In this document: positions 31,892 through 41,613 of the stretch, in pieces | How positions within the stretch are numbered: position 1 is the stretch's first letter | Layout: every line of letters begins with the position of its first letter | Assembly: GCA_945829225.1 (NCBI GenBank) | Contig: CALZTY010000013.1 | Location: forward strand, 1 to 52,343 | Length of the DNA: 52,343 nt | Direction: 5' to 3' | From: an uncultured Bacteroidales bacterium | GTDB lineage: Bacteria; Bacteroidota; Bacteroidia; Bacteroidales; Muribaculaceae | Notes under the pieces: generated by a model | Seen by the model: the letters and a program-made list of their open reading frames with translations, nothing else | Told to the model about the DNA's origin: nothing | Database searches by the model: none | Made by a program: the position numbers and the translations under genes

Positions 31892-33259
31892 ATGGCACAA
31901 AAACCGGCAATACCAAAAGGGACAAGAGATTTCAGCCCTGCCGAAATGGCTCGGCGCAATTATATATTCGACACCATTCGCGAGGTGTTCCACCTCTACG
32001 GCTACCACCAGATCGAGACCCCGGCGCTCGAGAACCTCTCGACGCTGATGGGAAAATATGGCGAGGAAGGCGATAAATTGCTGTTCAAGATACTCAATTC
32101 GGGCAATTACCTTGCCGGTGTCGACCCGCACCTACTCAACGAGGAGTCGTTCGTCAAGTTGACATCGCAAATCTCGGACAAGGGCTTGCGTTACGACCTC
32201 ACCGTGCCCTTTGCGCGCTTTGTGGTTCAGCATCGCAACGATATCCAGATGCCATTCCGCCGTTTCCAGATACAGCCTGTGTGGCGTGCCGACCGTCCCC
32301 AGAAGGGGCGCTATCGCGAGTTCTATCAGTGCGATGCCGACGTGGTGGGTAGCGACTCGCTGCTCAACGAGGTGGAGTTGTTGCAACTCATTGATGAGGT
32401 GTTCCGTCGCCTCGGCATACGCATCACCATCAAACTCAACAACCGCAAGGTGCTCGCCGGCATCGCCGAAATTATCGGCGCTCCCGACAAGATGATAGAT
32501 ATCACCGTCGCTATCGACAAGATAGACAAGATAGGACTCGATAAGGTCAACGAGGAACTTGCCGAGCGCGGACTTAGCGAGCAGTCAATCAAGGCATTGA
32601 CTCCGATATTGCAAATCTCCGGCACAGCCGATGAGCGCCTCGCCGCCCTCTCGACATTGCTTGCCGATAGCGAGACCGGCACCCTCGGCGTGGCTGAGTT
32701 GCGCGAGGTGATTGGACACACCGCTGCCCTCGGCTTGGATGCCGATTTGGAACTCGATGTGTCGCTGGCGCGCGGGCTCAACTACTACACCGGCTCGATT
32801 ATCGAGGTGAAGGCTCGCGACTTTGCCATCGGCTCGATTACCGGCGGCGGTCGTTATGACAACCTCACGGGCGTGTTCGGTATGCCCGGCTTGTCGGGTG
32901 TCGGCATCTCCTTCGGTGCCGACCGCATCTATGATGTAATGTGCGGTCTCGATTTGTTCCCGGCACAGTTGGGTGCGGCATCCACGGTGATGTTTGTCAA
33001 CTTCGGCGCCGATACCATAGGAGCCGCCCTCGCTGCAGTCAAGGCAATGCGCGCTGCCGGTATTGCCTGCGAGTTGTATCCCGATGCAGCCAAGATTAAG
33101 AAGCAAATGACCTATGCCAATACCTCGGGTATTCCATTCGTTGCCATCATAGGCACCGACGAGGCTGCAGCCGGCACGGTGACGCTCAAGAATATGGTTG
33201 CCGGTACTCAGGAGACTATCCCTGTAAGAGAGGCTATTGCGTTAGTTAAAAATCATTAA
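31892..33259 (+). CDS. hisS: histidyl-tRNA synthetase
   Basis: HisS charges tRNA-His. The 455-residue class II synthetase has motif 1 region near ETPALENL, motif 2 [27 protein letters not shown], the histidine-specific loop [14 protein letters not shown], motif 3 near [13 protein letters not shown], and a C-terminal anticodon-binding domain. Everything is intact. The stop overlaps the start of the next gene as TAATG, so the LPS-kinase-like gene is translationally coupled to hisS. Confidence 0.98.
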   Translation: MAQKPAIPKGTRDFSPAEMARRNYIFDTIREVFHLYGYHQIETPALENLSTLMGKYGEEGDKLLFKILNSGNYLAGVDPHLLNEESFVKLTSQISDKGLRYDLTVPFARFVVQHRNDIQMPFRRFQIQPVWRADRPQKGRYREFYQCDADVVGSDSLLNEVELLQLIDEVFRRLGIRITIKLNNRKVLAGIAEIIGAPDKMIDITVAIDKIDKIGLDKVNEELAERGLSEQSIKALTPILQISGTADERLAALSTLLADSETGTLGVAELREVIGHTAALGLDADLELDVSLARGLNYYTGSIIEVKARDFAIGSITGGGRYDNLTGVFGMPGLSGVGISFGADRIYDVMCGLDLFPAQLGAASTVMFVNFGADTIGAALAAVKAMRAAGIACELYPDAAKIKKQMTYANTSGIPFVAIIGTDEAAAGTVTLKNMVAGTQETIPVREAIALVKNH

Positions 33260-33999
33260 TGAAAGCCGTAATCGCGCCTTCATACCATTCCCTTAAGGAG
33301 TTTATAATCCACCTTCCCGCTCGCTTTGAGCAGGAAGGTGAAACCCTTTACCAAGGGCGTAATGTGGTGAAGCGCTTTGCGATTGACGGCGAAGATTGGA
33401 TAGTAAAGCGATACAAGCGTCCCATATTTATCCAGCGCTTTGTCTATACTTTTCTGCGCAAGAGCAAGGCAGAGCGTGCATATTTGTATGCCGAGCGATT
33501 GTTGCAAAGTGGAATTGCGACTCCCGATGCCGTGGCTTATATCGAATGTAAGCACCATGGATTGTTGCGCGATTCCTACTTCGTATCCACGCCTTGCTAT
33601 GACGATGCCGTGATAACCAAGATGCCCAAGGTGGGTGATTTTGACAAGCAACTGGCTGATGCTGTTGTGTTATTTATTGTTAAATTACACGAGTCAGGCA
33701 TCATGCACGGCGACCTCAATTTCAACAACATCTTGTATCGCATCGACGACCGTGGAAAGTATGTTTTCACGCTAATTGACACCAATCGCAGCCGGTTCAT
33801 GCAATCCCCCTCCAAGGAGGATTGCATCAAAAATCTCGAGAGAATTACACACAACAAGACTATAATGGAATATGTGGCTCGAAAATATGCCGATATTCGC
33901 GATTGGGATGCCGATCGTACAGCCGAGCAAGTGTTGCTATGCCTCGACAAATTTGAGCGCCGCAAGGAAATGAAAAAAATCCTCAAACGCAAGAAATAA
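33259..33999 (+). CDS. lipopolysaccharide kinase (InaA/Kdo kinase-like)
   Basis: The 246-residue protein has a minimal kinase fold: the nucleotide-binding Lys in DWIVKRYKRP (about 48-57), the catalytic loop MHGDLNFNNILY (HxDxxxxN with Asp about 151) and the metal-binding LIDTNRSRF. This is the InaA/KdkA/WaaP pattern of enzymes that phosphorylate sugars of the lipid A core; a protein-kinase-like role is the alternative. It is cytosolic with a Lys-rich C terminus (MKKILKRKK) that may lie on the membrane. It is TAATG-coupled to hisS and 9 nt upstream of a glycerophosphotransferase-like gene, which supports a role in envelope glycan modification. Confidence 0.88.
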   Translation: MKAVIAPSYHSLKEFIIHLPARFEQEGETLYQGRNVVKRFAIDGEDWIVKRYKRPIFIQRFVYTFLRKSKAERAYLYAERLLQSGIATPDAVAYIECKHHGLLRDSYFVSTPCYDDAVITKMPKVGDFDKQLADAVVLFIVKLHESGIMHGDLNFNNILYRIDDRGKYVFTLIDTNRSRFMQSPSKEDCIKNLERITHNKTIMEYVARKYADIRDWDADRTAEQVLLCLDKFERRKEMKKILKRKK

Positions 34000-34008
34000 C
34001 ACACAAAT

Positions 34009-35064
34009 ATGAAATCTGATAAAAAACACTACCTGCTATTTGCATCACTGACCTATGCCTACAGCATCATGCGCCCCTTGCAGGCTGAGATACGTCGCCG
34101 CGGCGATGAGGCTGCGTGGTTTCTTGAAGATACATGCCCCGATATGCTGGAGCCGGACGAGATACGGCTCAAAACCATCGATGAGGTGATGCAATTTAAT
34201 CCCGTCGCCGTGTTTGCCCCGGGCAATTGGGTATACGATTTCTTCCCGGGTGTGAAGGTGGAGGTGTTCCACGGCTATCCCATGCGCAAGCGCATAGAGA
34301 AAATCGACGACCACTTCACGCTTCGTGGATGGTTTGACATCTATTGCACTCAGGGCGAGAGCAGTACGCCATATTTTAAGCAACTGGAGCAGAAGCATGG
34401 CTACTTCAAAATCTACGAAACCGGGTGGTGCAAAGTGGATAGTTTTTTTGACCCACAATTGCCCCCGGAGCCTCATCGAGATGTGCCCACAGTGCTTTAT
34501 GCTCCTACTTTCACCAAGGGGATTTCGTCGGCATGGGCATTGGCATCGACTATCGAGCGGCTCGCCAAGGAAAAACCATGGCGATGGATTATTACTTTCC
34601 ATCCCAAACTTGACGATCCAGAATTGAAGGCGCAGTATGCGAGTATGGCTGAGGCGCTGCCAAATGTAGATTTCCGCTTGGTCAACAAGGGCTTGGAGAC
34701 GTTCCGCGAGAGCGATGTGTTGCTCTGCGACAGTTCGTCGCTTATCGTGGAGTACATGATGCTTGACAAGCCGGTAGTCACCTTCCGTAACACACATCCC
34801 GGTCCGTTCCTGCTCGATGTTCAGCACGAGGAGGAGGTCGGTCCGGCTTTGGAAAAAGCCCTTACTCACCCCGCTGAGTTGATGGAGGAAATCCATCGTT
34901 ACACCTCCTTCCACGAGGGGCACCGCGATGGCAAGAACTCGGCGCGAGTGCTCGATGCTGTCGACGATTACATCGCTAATTATCAAGGGCGTATTCGCCG
35001 CAAACCCCTTAATCTTATCCGTAAACTGAAACTACGATTGCGCCTACGTCGCTGGAAATTTTGA
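34009..35064 (+). CDS. CDP-glycerol glycerophosphotransferase family protein
   Basis: The 351-residue GT-B enzyme has motifs of the TagB/TagF family: VEVFHGYPMRKR, VLYAPTFTKG (APTF), ITFHPKLDDPE and LLCDSSSLIVEYMMLDKPVV. In Gram-positive bacteria these polymerise teichoic acids; in Gram-negative species homologues can add phosphoglycerol to surface glycans. The N-terminal peripheral membrane domain of long TagF proteins is missing, so it is a minimal catalytic form with a Lys/Arg-rich C terminus for membrane contact. No CDP-glycerol synthesis gene is visible here. It ends the operon before a terminator. Confidence 0.87.
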   Translation: MKSDKKHYLLFASLTYAYSIMRPLQAEIRRRGDEAAWFLEDTCPDMLEPDEIRLKTIDEVMQFNPVAVFAPGNWVYDFFPGVKVEVFHGYPMRKRIEKIDDHFTLRGWFDIYCTQGESSTPYFKQLEQKHGYFKIYETGWCKVDSFFDPQLPPEPHRDVPTVLYAPTFTKGISSAWALASTIERLAKEKPWRWIITFHPKLDDPELKAQYASMAEALPNVDFRLVNKGLETFRESDVLLCDSSSLIVEYMMLDKPVVTFRNTHPGPFLLDVQHEEEVGPALEKALTHPAELMEEIHRYTSFHEGHRDGKNSARVLDAVDDYIANYQGRIRRKPLNLIRKLKLRLRLRRWKF

Positions 35065-35076
35065 TTCTATTTTGTT

Positions 35077-35102
35077 AAATCGGTGGTACAATTCACCGAT
35101 TT
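35077..35102 (+). terminator. terminator of the hisS operon
   Basis: AAATCGGTG and CACCGATTT form a 9-bp stem 13 nt after the stop; a short T-rich tail follows. Confidence 0.75.
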
Positions 35103-35135
35103 GTTGTCCATTTTCTCCAATTTGTTTGTTTTTAT

Positions 35136-35166
35136 TTTGTCAATTGGCAGAAATTGTGTATTTTTG
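35136..35166 (+). promoter_or_regulatory. promoter of the DUF4493 operon
   Basis: TTTG at 35136-35139, a 19-nt spacer and TATTTTTG at 35159-35166 give a 5' leader of about 75 nt before the ATG at 35249. Confidence 0.68.
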
Positions 35167-35248
35167 CGTAATTTTTCGATAGAAGGCATAATTGATTGCC
35201 CTATAGACGTGAATATTATTAACTAATTAAATATCAAACAATTACACA

Positions 35249-37726
35249 ATGAAGAAGACAATCTTGAAGGGACTTGTTCTTGTGCTCGCAACGGCTATGA
35301 CCGTCGCTTGTAGCGATGGCATCGGCTTAGGCTTCGGTCAGGGCACAGGCAAGATTTCTCTTTCTACGGAGGTCGATGCATCTGTGGCTTCGGGGCGCTC
35401 GTCGCGTGCCGAGTACACCGACATCACTCCCGCCGACTTGTCGGTGAGACTTACTTCCTCAGATGGCTCGTTCACCGAGACGTGGAATAGTGTAGCCGAG
35501 TTCCCCTTGGATCGCACATTCAAGGCAGGCAAGTACACTATGGAAGTGTTCTACGGTGATGAAGACACAGAGGGCTTCGAGTCACCGGCTTTCTATGGTA
35601 CTCAGAATTTGGTCGTTGAGGAAAACCTCACCACTCCGGTTCATGTTGTCGCCGGTGTCGTAAATTCGATGGTATCAGTTGTTTACACCGACAATTTTAA
35701 GGATTACATGACGTCGTACAGCGCTGAGGTACACAGCGCCGGTGGTCAGTATATCGAATTTGCCACCGACGAGACTCGCCCGGCATATGTCAAGCCCGGT
35801 CGCGTGACTCTCAGTGTCGACTTCGTCAAGCCCAATGGCAATGGCGGCAAGTTGGAAGTCGCTTCCTTTGAGGCTGTTGCCGCTCGCCACTACACCGTGA
35901 CTGTCGACCTCGGCAACGGCGGTGCCGGCTCGGCTACCATCGTCATCGATATTGACGAGAACCTTGCCGACGGCGCCCTGCAGCCCATCGATATCAGCGA
36001 CGAGGTGCTCAACGCACCCGCTCCTACAGTGACCGCTAAGGGCTTCAACCCCGACGAGACCTTCTTGTTCGTGCCCGGTCAGGTGCTCAGCAGCGAGTTT
36101 GTATGCGACATCATCGCTCGTGGCGGTCTCTCGGCTGTTACGCTCACCACTCAATCTTCGTCGTTGCTGGCTCGCAATTGGCCTGCCGAAATCGACCTCA
36201 TCGCCGCCACATCTACCGAGCAAACGACACTCACCGACCTCGGCTTCGCTTGCCGCGGCTTGTTCAAGAACCCCGATAAGTTGGCTGTCGCCGATTTCAC
36301 CAACGTCCTCGCCAACATTTCGTACCTCGGTAGCGGTGACAATGTCACCACCTTCACCATTGTTGTAAAGGATAAATTGGGCAAGTTGTCCGACCCCTTC
36401 ACCTTCAAGGTTCAAGCCGAGCCCTTGCGCATGAACGTCACCAACACTCAGATGTATGTAGGTGCCGATTTGCTCACCTTCGACCTCGAGTTCAATGGCG
36501 GCGACCCTGCTACTTATTGCAAATTTGAATACTTCAACAGCCGTGGCACGTGGAGCGTATTTACGCCTTCACTCACCAATACCGGCAACAACACCTATGC
36601 CGCTACCGCCACCATCACCGGCGTGGATAACACCGCTGCCCTCAAGATGCGCTATTCTGCCGAAGGCTTGGGCAGCGTAGAAATGGATATCACCAGGGAC
36701 CCTATGGTGGTACCATCGACTGAAACAGACAATGTGTTCGCAACCCGGGCTTACATCCCGGTGACTATCGGTGAGCAGGATAGCAACATCAGCCTCCTCA
36801 CCGAGATGATGAACGATGCAAGCATTTATATTTCGACTGATGGTACCGGCTACTCGGCAATGTCTACAGCGATTGATGTTGAAAATAAGATGCTGGGCAT
36901 TACCGGGCTTACTCCCGCTACTACATATTATATTAAGGTGAAAAACGGCGACCTGCCTCTCGACTTGGCTCCCGTCAAGACTATCACCACCGAGACTGCC
37001 GCTCAGATACCCAATGGCAACCTCGATGCCGATGTTAGAGAGACAGATAGTGGCAACAATTGGGAACTGATTATGTTTGATGGCTGGGGTACAAATAATA
37101 TTATGACTACCAGTCCTCACACAAGTGTTGCCAGTGATTATGCTTACGACACAATTTCGGGTACCATAGCGACTACCGACTCGCACTCGGGCAAAGCTGC
37201 CCTCATTCGCACTTGCGGCTGGGGTGCCGGTAATACTGCTCTTTCCGGAGTCAATGGCAAATGCAAGTATATTGACCCCGGTCTGTTACATCTCGGCAGT
37301 AATCGCGAAGTACGTCCCTCCGGATACACCGATCGTTCGGGACCATTGAATACTGATGATCTCAATTGCGGTATTGAATTCGCTTCACGCCCTTCATCAT
37401 TGTCGTTCTGGTACAAATATACTGCCAAGAACTCTTCGGACCACGGCGAGGCTCTGGTGCAAGTGTTGGATGCCTCGGGCAATGTATTGGCTTCGGCTAT
37501 AACCAACCTCGGTGCCCAAAGTACTTATACACAGGTTACTCTCAACCTTTCGTATACAAGCAAAGTTAAGGCAGCCAAGGTGTATATGCGTTTCCTCTCT
37601 ACCAATATCAGCGATGCTCTTACGAAGAGTTCCAGTTGGTTGAGTGGTCCCGGTTTTGCAAACACCAGTCGTGGTACATATATGGGTTCGCAACTCTATA
37701 TCGATGATGTTACATTTAATTATTAA
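35249..37726 (+). CDS. DUF4493 lipoprotein with C-terminal PCMD-like domain
   Basis: The 825-residue lipoprotein has lipobox VAC at Cys21. Order of parts: a DUF4493 domain (about 35-240), an Ig-like module of about 125 residues, a second beta-rich stretch, an FN3-like module ending ITGLTPATTYYIKVK, and a C-terminal region starting IPNGNLDADVRE that resembles the PCMD (putative carbohydrate metabolism) fold with SLSFWYKYTAKN. Products are expected on the outer membrane surface. The role is not established; adhesion or glycan contact is inferred. It is first of three related lipoproteins with 18 nt and a 4-nt overlap between them. DUF4493/PCMD labels are from memory of the families. Confidence 0.85.
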   Translation: MKKTILKGLVLVLATAMTVACSDGIGLGFGQGTGKISLSTEVDASVASGRSSRAEYTDITPADLSVRLTSSDGSFTETWNSVAEFPLDRTFKAGKYTMEVFYGDEDTEGFESPAFYGTQNLVVEENLTTPVHVVAGVVNSMVSVVYTDNFKDYMTSYSAEVHSAGGQYIEFATDETRPAYVKPGRVTLSVDFVKPNGNGGKLEVASFEAVAARHYTVTVDLGNGGAGSATIVIDIDENLADGALQPIDISDEVLNAPAPTVTAKGFNPDETFLFVPGQVLSSEFVCDIIARGGLSAVTLTTQSSSLLARNWPAEIDLIAATSTEQTTLTDLGFACRGLFKNPDKLAVADFTNVLANISYLGSGDNVTTFTIVVKDKLGKLSDPFTFKVQAEPLRMNVTNTQMYVGADLLTFDLEFNGGDPATYCKFEYFNSRGTWSVFTPSLTNTGNNTYAATATITGVDNTAALKMRYSAEGLGSVEMDITRDPMVVPSTETDNVFATRAYIPVTIGEQDSNISLLTEMMNDASIYISTDGTGYSAMSTAIDVENKMLGITGLTPATTYYIKVKNGDLPLDLAPVKTITTETAAQIPNGNLDADVRETDSGNNWELIMFDGWGTNNIMTTSPHTSVASDYAYDTISGTIATTDSHSGKAALIRTCGWGAGNTALSGVNGKCKYIDPGLLHLGSNREVRPSGYTDRSGPLNTDDLNCGIEFASRPSSLSFWYKYTAKNSSDHGEALVQVLDASGNVLASAITNLGAQSTYTQVTLNLSYTSKVKAAKVYMRFLSTNISDALTKSSSWLSGPGFANTSRGTYMGSQLYIDDVTFNY

Positions 37727-37744
37727 TTGCGTCAATCACTAAAA

Positions 37745-39331
37745 ATGAAAAATAATCTTATATCAATACTCACGCTGACCGGCGCAATTGCCTTCCTCGG
37801 CTCTTGTAGCGAGTCTGTCGACTATCCTGTCACCAATACAGGACAGTTGGCGCTCTCGTCCCTCGGCGTGGAGGTCGATAATGCCGAGCGTGTTATGGGC
37901 GACAATTCCCGTTACACCGTCGACCTCAATCCGTTCATCGTTACCATCTACGATGACCAGGACCAAAAAGTAGAGCAATGGACCTACGGCACCATGCCCG
38001 AGATTTTCTCACTCCCTGTCGGTCACTACCGCGTCGATGTCAAGTCGCACGAGGTTGCTAAGGCTGCTTGGGACGAGCCCCTCTTTGAAGGCTCACAGGA
38101 ATTTGACATCGTCAATAACGAGATTACCGAGGTAAATCGCGTGATCTGCAAATTTGCCTCGCTCAAGGTCACCGTTAACTTCAACGATGAACTCCGTGCC
38201 GTCATGGGCGATGACGTAAAAGTCGTTGTCGAGGCAAATGACGAGGGTAGGTTGGAGTTCACCCCCAACGAGACCCGCGCCGGCTACTTTGCTATCGTCC
38301 CCGGCTCAACTACCATGATTGCCACATTCACCGGTACTGTTAAGGGTTACTCGGAGTATATCTGCAAGACCTACACCGACATTGAAGCCGGTCAGCACCG
38401 CATCCTCAACTTCACCATCAAGAACAACAATGTTGAGCCTGAGGAGGAAGTGGGATACATCGACCCCTCGACCGGTATCAACATTGATATGTCGGTCACC
38501 AACGAGGACCTTACCGGAAATGCAAACGTAGGCGATGAGGAGCCTCTCAACCCCGACGACCGTCCCGGTAGCAACGAAGTGTTCTCAGAGAAGGTTACTA
38601 TCGAGTACAACGAGAACGCCAAGACTCTCACCGTTACCGCCCCCGATGCCCTGTCGGTTCTCACCATCGGCATCGATAGCGACAACAGCGACCTCGTTGC
38701 CGCCCTCACTGATATCAACGGCGTCAACCTCGCCAACCCCGGCACCGCTGCTTCGGCTGTCGCTACTTGGGGCTTGCCCGCCGCTTCGGCTGTCGACGGC
38801 GCCACCTCGGTGGTCGTTGACCTCACCAAGATTTTTGAGAAATGCGCCGAGTTCACCGGCACCCACGGCATCACCCTCTCGGGCACCGATACCAAGGGGC
38901 AGTCGTCGACTTATCGCGTAGTCGCTCCCGGTCAAGTGGTTGAGTCGGCTATTACATTCGATAGCGTGCTCCAATTTGACACCCCGATGCCCGCTGCCGA
39001 CCAAACCGACGGTCGTGTGCTCATCACCGCTCCCAATGGCATCGCTCACTTGATTATCCGCATCAACTCGACCAACATCGACTTTGCCAACACCACCGCA
39101 ACCCTCTCCGGTGCCGACTTGGCTTATCCCGGTGATTTGGCTTCGACCTTCGATTCCTTCGGTCTTGCCAACGGCGATGCAGTGCTCAATCAAACTGAAG
39201 TTAACTTTGATATTACCAGCTTCTTCGTGCTGCTCGGTGGCTTCCCCGGTACTCACACCTTCACCATCGATGTTACCGACAACCAGAACAATAACGAGGT
39301 GCGTAATATCATCCTCACTGTACCTGAATGA
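37745..39331 (+). CDS. DUF4493 lipoprotein without PCMD domain
   Basis: From ATG 37745 the product has 528 residues and a lipoprotein signal with lipobox LGSC (Cys21). A DUF4493 domain (about 30-235) is followed by two copies of an approximately 115-residue beta-rich module: one around KTLTVTAPDALSVLTIGIDS and one around RVLITAPNGIAHLIIRINST. The protein stops after the second copy, so it lacks the FN3-like and PCMD parts of its neighbours. It is translated between two paralogues and overlaps the third gene by 4 nt. It may be the simplest member of a co-expressed surface complex. Confidence 0.83.
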   Translation: MKNNLISILTLTGAIAFLGSCSESVDYPVTNTGQLALSSLGVEVDNAERVMGDNSRYTVDLNPFIVTIYDDQDQKVEQWTYGTMPEIFSLPVGHYRVDVKSHEVAKAAWDEPLFEGSQEFDIVNNEITEVNRVICKFASLKVTVNFNDELRAVMGDDVKVVVEANDEGRLEFTPNETRAGYFAIVPGSTTMIATFTGTVKGYSEYICKTYTDIEAGQHRILNFTIKNNNVEPEEEVGYIDPSTGINIDMSVTNEDLTGNANVGDEEPLNPDDRPGSNEVFSEKVTIEYNENAKTLTVTAPDALSVLTIGIDSDNSDLVAALTDINGVNLANPGTAASAVATWGLPAASAVDGATSVVVDLTKIFEKCAEFTGTHGITLSGTDTKGQSSTYRVVAPGQVVESAITFDSVLQFDTPMPAADQTDGRVLITAPNGIAHLIIRINSTNIDFANTTATLSGADLAYPGDLASTFDSFGLANGDAVLNQTEVNFDITSFFVLLGGFPGTHTFTIDVTDNQNNNEVRNIILTVPE

Positions 39332-41487
39332 TTATGAAAAAGATATATGGAATTGCCTTGATGGCTGCTATGCTTGCCACAGGCGTCACCGCTTGCTCGA
39401 GCGATGAACCCATAATCAGCGAGGGCGAGGCTACCCTGCACCTCTCGACTACCGTCAATAGCGATGTCGAGGTGCGCTCGCGTGCCACTGTCGACGAACT
39501 CAAGGAGTCGGCTATCATCTGGATTTCAAGCCCCGCCGGCGTTGTCCGCAAGTTCAACGGCGCTGCCGAGATTCCCGCTGCCGGTATCAAACTTATGAGC
39601 GGCAATTATGTCGCTGAAGTGTGGACCGGTGACTCCGTGCCCGCCTCGTTCGACGACCGCTACTTCAAGGGTCGCGAGGAATTTACCCTCTCGCGCGGCG
39701 ATAACAAGTCGGTGAACGTTACTTGTAAAATCGCCAACGTTGTCGTTGCTGCCAACTACGACGCTTCGGTCGACGAGGTGCTCAGCAACTACACCCTCAC
39801 CGTAAGCCACTCGCAAGGCTCTCTCGAATATGTCGGCAACACCGATCAGCGTGGCTACTTCATGATGAACTCCCGCGATAAGGACCTCCACTGGGTACTC
39901 ACCGGTACTCTCAACAGTGGCGACACTTACACTCGCGAGGGCGACATCGTCGATGCCAAGGGCGCTACCCTCTACACATTAAATATTAAGTGCACTCCTG
40001 CCGATACCGAAATCGGCGGTGCCTACGTCACTATCGACGTCGACGAGACCGCTATCGATGTGGAGAACGAAATTCCTATCATTCCCGCTCCTACCATCAA
40101 GGGTATCAACTTTGATATCTCTCAAGAGCAACGCGGCGAGGCTGGTACCTTCGGTCGCCACTCAGTGTGGATTCAAGCAAATGGTCAACTCTCCGGCGTT
40201 ACTCTCGCCTCGTCTTACTTCGCTACTCTTTTTGGCGCGGAAGTCGCCGACTTCGACCTTATTCAGATGAGCGACGACGTTCTGCGACAGGCTGTTATCG
40301 ATGCCGGTATCACCAACACCATCGAGTATCATGCCGTAGAGGACGTCACTACTATGAAACTCGTCTTCGCATCGGCATTCATGGATGCCTTGACCGACGG
40401 TCAGTACTCGATTGTCATTACCGCTACCGATGGCAATGGCAAATCGGGCACAGCAACCTTCGCTATCAATGTCAGCGATGCTCCTGTGTCTACTGCCGCT
40501 TGCAATGACTACGACGTTTGGTCGAAGAAGGCTACTCTGAGTGGCGAAATCATCAAGGCTGAGGCTGCTACCAACCCCGTGATCAAGTACCGCAAGTATG
40601 GTTCACTGGCTTGGACTTCGGTTGACGCTACTGTTGATGGCAACAGTTTCTCCGCTACCGTCACCGGTCTTGAGCCCTCGACTACGTATGAGTATATCGC
40701 CGCTTGCGATGCATACGACTCGCCCGTGGTTGAGACTTTCACCACCGACAATGTCAATCAGTTGCCCAATAGCGACTTCGAGTCTTGGACCAAGAACGGC
40801 AAACTATATTGGCTCTATGCCGATGGTCAAGAGATGTTCTGGGATTCGGGTAACCCCGCTTTGCAGCAGTATACCTCATTCCTCAACGGCAATCCTCCCA
40901 CATATCCCGATAGCGATACCAAGCACGGCGGTACATACTCGGCTTGTCTCAACTCTATCAATATGGTTGTGAAATTTGCCGCCGGTAATATGTTCGTCGG
41001 AGAATTTATCCGCACTCAAGGTACTAACGGCGTTATCGGTTGGGGCCGTCCTTGGACCAGCCGTCCCGTTGCCCTCAAGGGTTGGGTTAAGTACTCACCG
41101 GCTACCGTCAACTTCGAGAGCAATGACTATCCCGCACTCAAGAAGGGCGACACCGACAATGGTATCATCTATATCGCTCTGCTCGATGCTACAATGACCG
41201 ATGATGGCACCTCCGGCAAGTCTTATCCCGTTATCATCAACACCGCTACCAAGCAGTTGTTTGATAAGAATGCCGCTCAAGTTATCGCTTATGGCGAACT
41301 TAAGTTCACCGAGGCTACTGCAGGCAGCGATATGATTGCCTTCGAAATTCCTATCACCTACGCCCGCACCGATGTCAAGCCCTCCAACATCATGGTGACC
41401 GCTTCGGCATCTGTCGGTGGTGACTACTTCGTCGGTGGCGAAGGCTCCAAGATGTGGGTCGATGACCTCGAACTCGTTTACGAATAA
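39328..41487 (+). CDS. DUF4493 lipoprotein with FN3-like and PCMD domains
   Basis: The 719-residue lipoprotein starts ATGA-overlapped with the previous stop; a second ATG at 39334 gives a lipobox cysteine at residue 21, as in the two paralogues, and is an equal choice. Parts in order: DUF4493 domain (about 28-240), one Ig-like module with QANGQLSGVTLASSYFATLF, an FN3-like module ending TGLEPSTTYEYIAACDAY, and a PCMD domain from QLPNSDFESWTKNGKLYWLY to MWVDDLELVYE. The Trp-rich PCMD surface could contact carbohydrate. It ends the operon before a strong terminator. Confidence 0.86.
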   Translation: MIMKKIYGIALMAAMLATGVTACSSDEPIISEGEATLHLSTTVNSDVEVRSRATVDELKESAIIWISSPAGVVRKFNGAAEIPAAGIKLMSGNYVAEVWTGDSVPASFDDRYFKGREEFTLSRGDNKSVNVTCKIANVVVAANYDASVDEVLSNYTLTVSHSQGSLEYVGNTDQRGYFMMNSRDKDLHWVLTGTLNSGDTYTREGDIVDAKGATLYTLNIKCTPADTEIGGAYVTIDVDETAIDVENEIPIIPAPTIKGINFDISQEQRGEAGTFGRHSVWIQANGQLSGVTLASSYFATLFGAEVADFDLIQMSDDVLRQAVIDAGITNTIEYHAVEDVTTMKLVFASAFMDALTDGQYSIVITATDGNGKSGTATFAINVSDAPVSTAACNDYDVWSKKATLSGEIIKAEAATNPVIKYRKYGSLAWTSVDATVDGNSFSATVTGLEPSTTYEYIAACDAYDSPVVETFTTDNVNQLPNSDFESWTKNGKLYWLYADGQEMFWDSGNPALQQYTSFLNGNPPTYPDSDTKHGGTYSACLNSINMVVKFAAGNMFVGEFIRTQGTNGVIGWGRPWTSRPVALKGWVKYSPATVNFESNDYPALKKGDTDNGIIYIALLDATMTDDGTSGKSYPVIINTATKQLFDKNAAQVIAYGELKFTEATAGSDMIAFEIPITYARTDVKPSNIMVTASASVGGDYFVGGEGSKMWVDDLELVYE

Positions 41488-41508
41488 TTTTCCCACTTTT
41501 CTTCATAT

Positions 41509-41544
41509 AAATCCCCGGCGCCCTCCCGCGTCGGGGATTTTTTT
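41509..41544 (+). terminator. terminator of the DUF4493 operon
   Basis: AAATCCCCG and CGGGGATTT pair, followed by a T run to 41544. Confidence 0.92.
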
Positions 41545-41564
41545 CACTCATTGTTTATTTTTCT

Positions 41565-41595
41565 TTTGGCGTTTTGTTTCTTTTTTGTAACTTTG
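41565..41595 (+). promoter_or_regulatory. promoter of the alpha-amylase gene
   Basis: TTTG (41565-41568), 19-nt spacer, TAACTTTG (41588-41595). Transcription should start near 41602, after the TTG codon of the longest open frame. Confidence 0.7.
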
Positions 41596-41613
41596 TCTCA
41601 AACTTCCAACACT

